Shown: in pieces, positions 61,272 through 64,000 of the stretch
Layout of the letters: the number at the start of each line of letters is the position of its first letter
Numbering within the stretch: position 1 is the stretch's first letter
NCBI RefSeq assembly: GCF_024701975.1
Contig: NZ_JANLNM010000013.1
Coordinates: 1-64,000 of the forward strand
DNA from: Variovorax sp. ZS18.2.2
GTDB lineage: Bacteria > Pseudomonadota > Gammaproteobacteria > Burkholderiales > Burkholderiaceae_C
Direction: 5' to 3'
DNA: 64,000 nucleotides
Made by a program: the position numbers and the translations under genes
The notes under the pieces: generated by a model
What the model was told of the DNA's origin: nothing
Seen by the model: only the letters and a program-made list of their open reading frames with translations
The model's database searches: none

Positions 61272-61543
61272 GCGTCGTTGTCTCCGGAGGGTTCCGGGAT
61301 TTCTGGGACACGCCAGATGCCGGCCCGGGCCCGCAACTCTATCGCGCGCCACACGCCGCGGCGCGCGTCGTCTTCCATCTTGCTCCAGCCCGCGATCTCG
61401 GGAATGGTGCGCAGGCACCCTTCGCAGAAGCCGCTCAGGCGGTCCATGCGGCAGACCGAGGTGCAGGGCGAGGGAACGTCTTCGGGCAGATCACGCACGG
61501 CCACCGCGCGTGCGGCCAGGGTCTCGGCTTCCGCGAAGTTCAA
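61268..61543 (-). CDS. DUF1289-family small protein
   Basis: 91 residues. The four-cysteine pattern PCTSVCRMDRLSGFCEGCLRT plus IPEIAGWSKM is the DUF1289 mark and probably holds a metal or iron-sulfur site. The TTG start overlaps the stop of the ybaK-like gene (TTGA), so it is probably translated by re-initiation. Function of the family is unknown. Confidence 0.78.
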   Translation of the reverse strand: MNFAEAETLAARAVAVRDLPEDVPSPCTSVCRMDRLSGFCEGCLRTIPEIAGWSKMEDDARRGVWRAIELRARAGIWRVPEIPEPSGDNDA

Positions 61544-62028
61544 ACCACGTCCGCCACCGGTGCGCCGGTGAGCGTTTCGAGGTCCTGCGGCCTCAACTGG
61601 AACACCGCGTGCGGATGGCCCGCCGCGGCCCAGATGTCCTCGAAGCGGAACAGCTCGCGGTCGATCAGCACCACCGGTTTGGTCGCGTGCCCCACGGGCG
61701 ACACGCCACCGATGGTGAAGCCGGTGCGCGCCTTCACGAACTCGGCATCGGCGCGGCCGGTCTTGCCGATGAGCGCGTCGACTTTCTTCTCGTCCACCCG
61801 CTTGTCGCCCGAGGTGATGACCAGCACCGCCACGTCGTCGCTCTTGCGCCGGAAGATGATGCTCTTGGCGATCTGCCCGACGGAGATGCCGAGCGCATCG
61901 GCCGCCTGCTGCGCGGTGCGGCAGGCGTCGTCGAGCATGCGTGGCGAATGAGGATGGCCGGCGTCCTGCAGCACGCGGGAGACGCGCTGCACGCCTTCGG
62001 GCAGGGAGTGGAGTTCAGAGCCGCACAT
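61540..62028 (-). CDS. YbaK/EbsC-type aminoacyl-tRNA editing-domain protein
   Basis: 162 residues. The single-domain deacylase fold is seen in QIAKSIIFRRKSDDVAVLVITSG (conserved Lys; quoted in part), TGFTIGGVSPVGHA and the acidic C-terminal strand. The family removes wrongly attached amino acids from tRNA, often Cys or Ala from tRNA-Pro. The ATG at 62028 lies 2 bases after the mvaB stop; the longer frame upstream is a shadow of mvaB. Confidence 0.83.
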   Translation of the reverse strand: MCGSELHSLPEGVQRVSRVLQDAGHPHSPRMLDDACRTAQQAADALGISVGQIAKSIIFRRKSDDVAVLVITSGDKRVDEKKVDALIGKTGRADAEFVKARTGFTIGGVSPVGHATKPVVLIDRELFRFEDIWAAAGHPHAVFQLRPQDLETLTGAPVADVV

Positions 62029-62030
62029 CG

Positions 62031-62951
62031 TCAACCGGCTCGCTTGGTGCGGATCGCTTTGGACGCCCGGGAATTCGGCTCGCGCCCCAGCGCCTCGCTG
62101 ATGTAGACGCCCGCGTCGATCAGCTTGTCCAGGTCGATGCCGGTCTCGATGCCCATGCCGTGCAGCATGTAGACCACGTCCTCGGTCGCGACGTTGCCCG
62201 TCGCGCCCTTGGCGTAGGGGCAGCCACCCAGCCCCGCCGAAGACGACTGGAAGTTCCACACGCCCATCTCGAGCGCCGCCAGCGTGTTGACCAGCGCCTG
62301 CCCGTAGGTGTCGTGGAAGTGGCCGGAAATGGCGGCTACATCGAAGTGCGCCAGCGTGGCCTCCATAGCCGCTTGCACCTTGCGCGGCGTGCCCACGCCG
62401 ATGGTGTCGGCCACGTCCACGCGCTGCACGCCAATGCCCTTCATCAACTGCGCGAGGTAGCCGACCTTGGCCGGCGCGATCTCGCCTTCATAGGGGCAAC
62501 CGACGGTGCACGACATCGCGCCGCGCACTCGGATGCCCTTCTCGAGCGCCGCGGCCACCACGGGTGCAAAGCGCTCGATGCTCTCGGCGATCGAGCAGTT
62601 GATGTTCTTCTGGCTGAAGGCCTCGCTCGCGGCGCCGAACACCACGATCTCGTCGGGCCACTCCTCGCGCGGAGCGGCAATGGCGGCCTCGAAGCCCTTC
62701 ATGTTGGGCGTGAGCACCGAGTAGAGAACGCCGGGCTTGCGCCGGATGCCGTGCATCACCTCGGCGTTGTCGGCCATCTGCGGCACCCACTTGGGCGAGA
62801 CGAAACTGGTGACTTCGATTTCCTTGAGCCCCGCGTCCTGCAGGCGGTGCACGAGGCCGATCTTGATCTCGGCCGAGACGGGCTGCTTTTCGTTCTGCAG
62901 GCCGTCGCGCGGGCCGACGTCGACGAGCTTGACGCGGGTGGGGAGTTTCAT
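62031..62951 (-). CDS. mvaB: Hydroxymethylglutaryl-CoA lyase
   Basis: 306 residues. VKLVDVGPRDGLQNEKQPV at the N-terminus and EVTSFVSPKWVPQMAD are HMG-CoA lyase marks. GLGGCPYAKGATGNVATEDV carries the catalytic cysteine signature, and the divalent-metal His pair is in SGHFHDTYGQALVN. It splits HMG-CoA to acetoacetate and acetyl-CoA in leucine degradation. The start at 62951 gives the usual N-terminus. It heads a tightly coupled four-gene minus-strand group. Confidence 0.92.
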   Translation of the reverse strand: MKLPTRVKLVDVGPRDGLQNEKQPVSAEIKIGLVHRLQDAGLKEIEVTSFVSPKWVPQMADNAEVMHGIRRKPGVLYSVLTPNMKGFEAAIAAPREEWPDEIVVFGAASEAFSQKNINCSIAESIERFAPVVAAALEKGIRVRGAMSCTVGCPYEGEIAPAKVGYLAQLMKGIGVQRVDVADTIGVGTPRKVQAAMEATLAHFDVAAISGHFHDTYGQALVNTLAALEMGVWNFQSSSAGLGGCPYAKGATGNVATEDVVYMLHGMGIETGIDLDKLIDAGVYISEALGREPNSRASKAIRTKRAG

Positions 62952-63162
62952 GGGATGTCTCTTGTGTCGCGGGAGGAGGAAAAAGCCGCCTTGGATTGTC
63001 GGCCACCTGGGAACACCCTGCCTGGTACACAAGTTCAGGAAGGTAGCAATGCGCGCCAGCGGGGTTGCAAATGGCGCCAGCCGCGGTCCCCCCAACAAAA
63101 GCGCCGGGGGGTTTCCCAACTGGGCCGCCTTTCCATGGCGGGATCGTCGGCAGTACGTGGCG

Positions 63163-64000
63163 TCAGTAGCCCCGAACGGGATCGACGATGCCGTTGATCG
63201 GCTGCCCCTCTTCCATCGCGCGGATCTTTCCGGCGATCTGGGTGATGGACTCCTCGCGCAGCGTGCGCGCCGAGCCGTGCGGCGTCACGGTGATCTTCGG
63301 GTGGCGCCAGAAGGCGTGGTCGGCCGGCAGCGGTTCGACCTGGAACACATCGAGCGTCGCGCCCGCGAGTTCGCCGGCATCGAGCATCGGAATGAGGTCG
63401 TCTTCAACCAGATGCCCGCCGCGCGCAATGCTGATCAGATAGCCCTCGGGCAAAAGCCTGCCCAGCGTCTTGCGGTTCAGGATGCCGCGCGTGGCCTCGG
63501 TCAACGGCAGCAGGTTGACCAGCACGCGCGTGGACGAAAGGAATTCGTCGAACTGCGCCTCGCCGTTGAACACCTGCACGCCATCGATGGCCTTGGGCGA
63601 GCGGCTCCAGCCCAGCACCGGAAACTCGAACTGCGCAACGGCCTTGGCCACGCGTTCGCCCAGCACGCCGAGCCCCATGATGCCGACCGGAAAGTCACGC
63701 CGCAGCTTCGGCTTGCGGTAGCTCCACTTGCCTTCGCGTGCATCGGCCTCGTACACATCGAACTCGCGGAAGTGGCGGATCAGCGTGTGGCACACGTATT
63801 CGGCCATCTGCACCGACATGCCCGCATCGTCGAGCCGCACGATGCGCGTGTGCGCGGGCACCTTGAGCTTGAGCAGCGCATCGACGCCCGCGCCGATGTT
63901 GAAGATGCCGCGCAGCTGTGGCTGCTGGTCGATGAATTCCTGCGGCGGCGCCCACACCACGGCATGGTCGGCCTGCGGCGCGCCGGGCTTCCAGGCTTCG
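63163..64000 (-). CDS. D-2-hydroxyacid dehydrogenase, glyoxylate/hydroxypyruvate reductase A-like (start outside window)
   Basis: The frame is open to the right edge; 279 codons are visible of about 310. The NAD(P) motif is VGIMGLGVLGERVAKAVAQF. Active-site Arg lies in ISIARGGHLVEDDL, Glu in LDVFQVEPLP, and His in TVTPHGSARTL. These fit GhrA-type reductases, which reduce glyoxylate and hydroxypyruvate. The 211-bp gap before mvaB holds no visible gene. Confidence 0.85.
   Translation of the reverse strand, partial: EAWKPGAPQADHAVVWAPPQEFIDQQPQLRGIFNIGAGVDALLKLKVPAHTRIVRLDDAGMSVQMAEYVCHTLIRHFREFDVYEADAREGKWSYRKPKLRRDFPVGIMGLGVLGERVAKAVAQFEFPVLGWSRSPKAIDGVQVFNGEAQFDEFLSSTRVLVNLLPLTEATRGILNRKTLGRLLPEGYLISIARGGHLVEDDLIPMLDAGELAGATLDVFQVEPLPADHAFWRHPKITVTPHGSARTLREESITQIAGKIRAMEEGQPINGIVDPVRGY

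Overview
The window is high-GC DNA with densely packed, often overlapping genes. It suggests a beta-proteobacterium of the Comamonadaceae, most likely Variovorax or a close relative. Supporting signs are a Bug/TctC-type periplasmic receptor, amplified LivK-type binding proteins, a MocR regulator, catabolic operons for amino acids, sugars and polyamines, and repeat units of a kind I recall from Comamonadaceae genomes. The assignment is inference; no rRNA, tRNA or marker comparison was possible. I saw no tRNA, rRNA, CRISPR array or intact insertion sequence.

Left part (1-15073). After the 5' end of a dTDP-glucose 4,6-dehydratase gene (minus strand) comes a long plus-strand operon: RidA-type deaminase, DadA-like D-amino-acid dehydrogenase, Asp/Glu-racemase-like enzyme, GntR/FCD regulator, a complete LivKHMGF-type ABC importer, an MFS transporter and a small IS630-type helix-turn-helix protein. 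It reads as uptake and oxidation of an amino acid through its D-form, with RidA clearing the imine. An AT-rich 516-bp gap then leads into a second operon: a Nudix-like protein, a DHDPS-family aldolase candidate, L-rhamnonate dehydratase, L-rhamnose mutarotase, an SDR dehydrogenase and a lactonase. Together these form the non-phosphorylating L-rhamnose pathway.

Middle (15314-35425). Two paralogous lipoproteins, each built from two copies of an unrecognised ~320-residue unit, flank prfC. Next come a three-gene ABC exporter, a HAD phosphatase and a divergent MFS exporter/TetR pair with a candidate operator. A type I restriction-modification locus follows (hsdM, hsdS, GIY-YIG protein, Fic protein, hsdR; all minus strand).

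Right-centre (35520-48600). A Bug-type receptor, an acetylpolyamine-amidohydrolase-like protein, ornithine cyclodeaminase and a MocR regulator lie on the minus strand. They are divergent from an operon of class III aminotransferase, PotABCD-like ABC importer, guanidinobutyrase-like ureohydrolase and succinate-semialdehyde dehydrogenase. This fits 4-guanidinobutyrate or polyamine to GABA to succinate.

Right part (48603-64000). A double-length uvrA carries two palindromic repeat sequences inside its reading frame. It is followed by three tandem LivK-type binding-protein genes without their own permeases, two of them ending in near-identical terminators, a 49-residue membrane peptide, and an MHS-family transporter with a large extra loop. 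Last is a coupled minus-strand group (mvaB, ybaK-like, DUF1289, DsbA-like isomerase) and a hydroxyacid dehydrogenase cut by the window edge.
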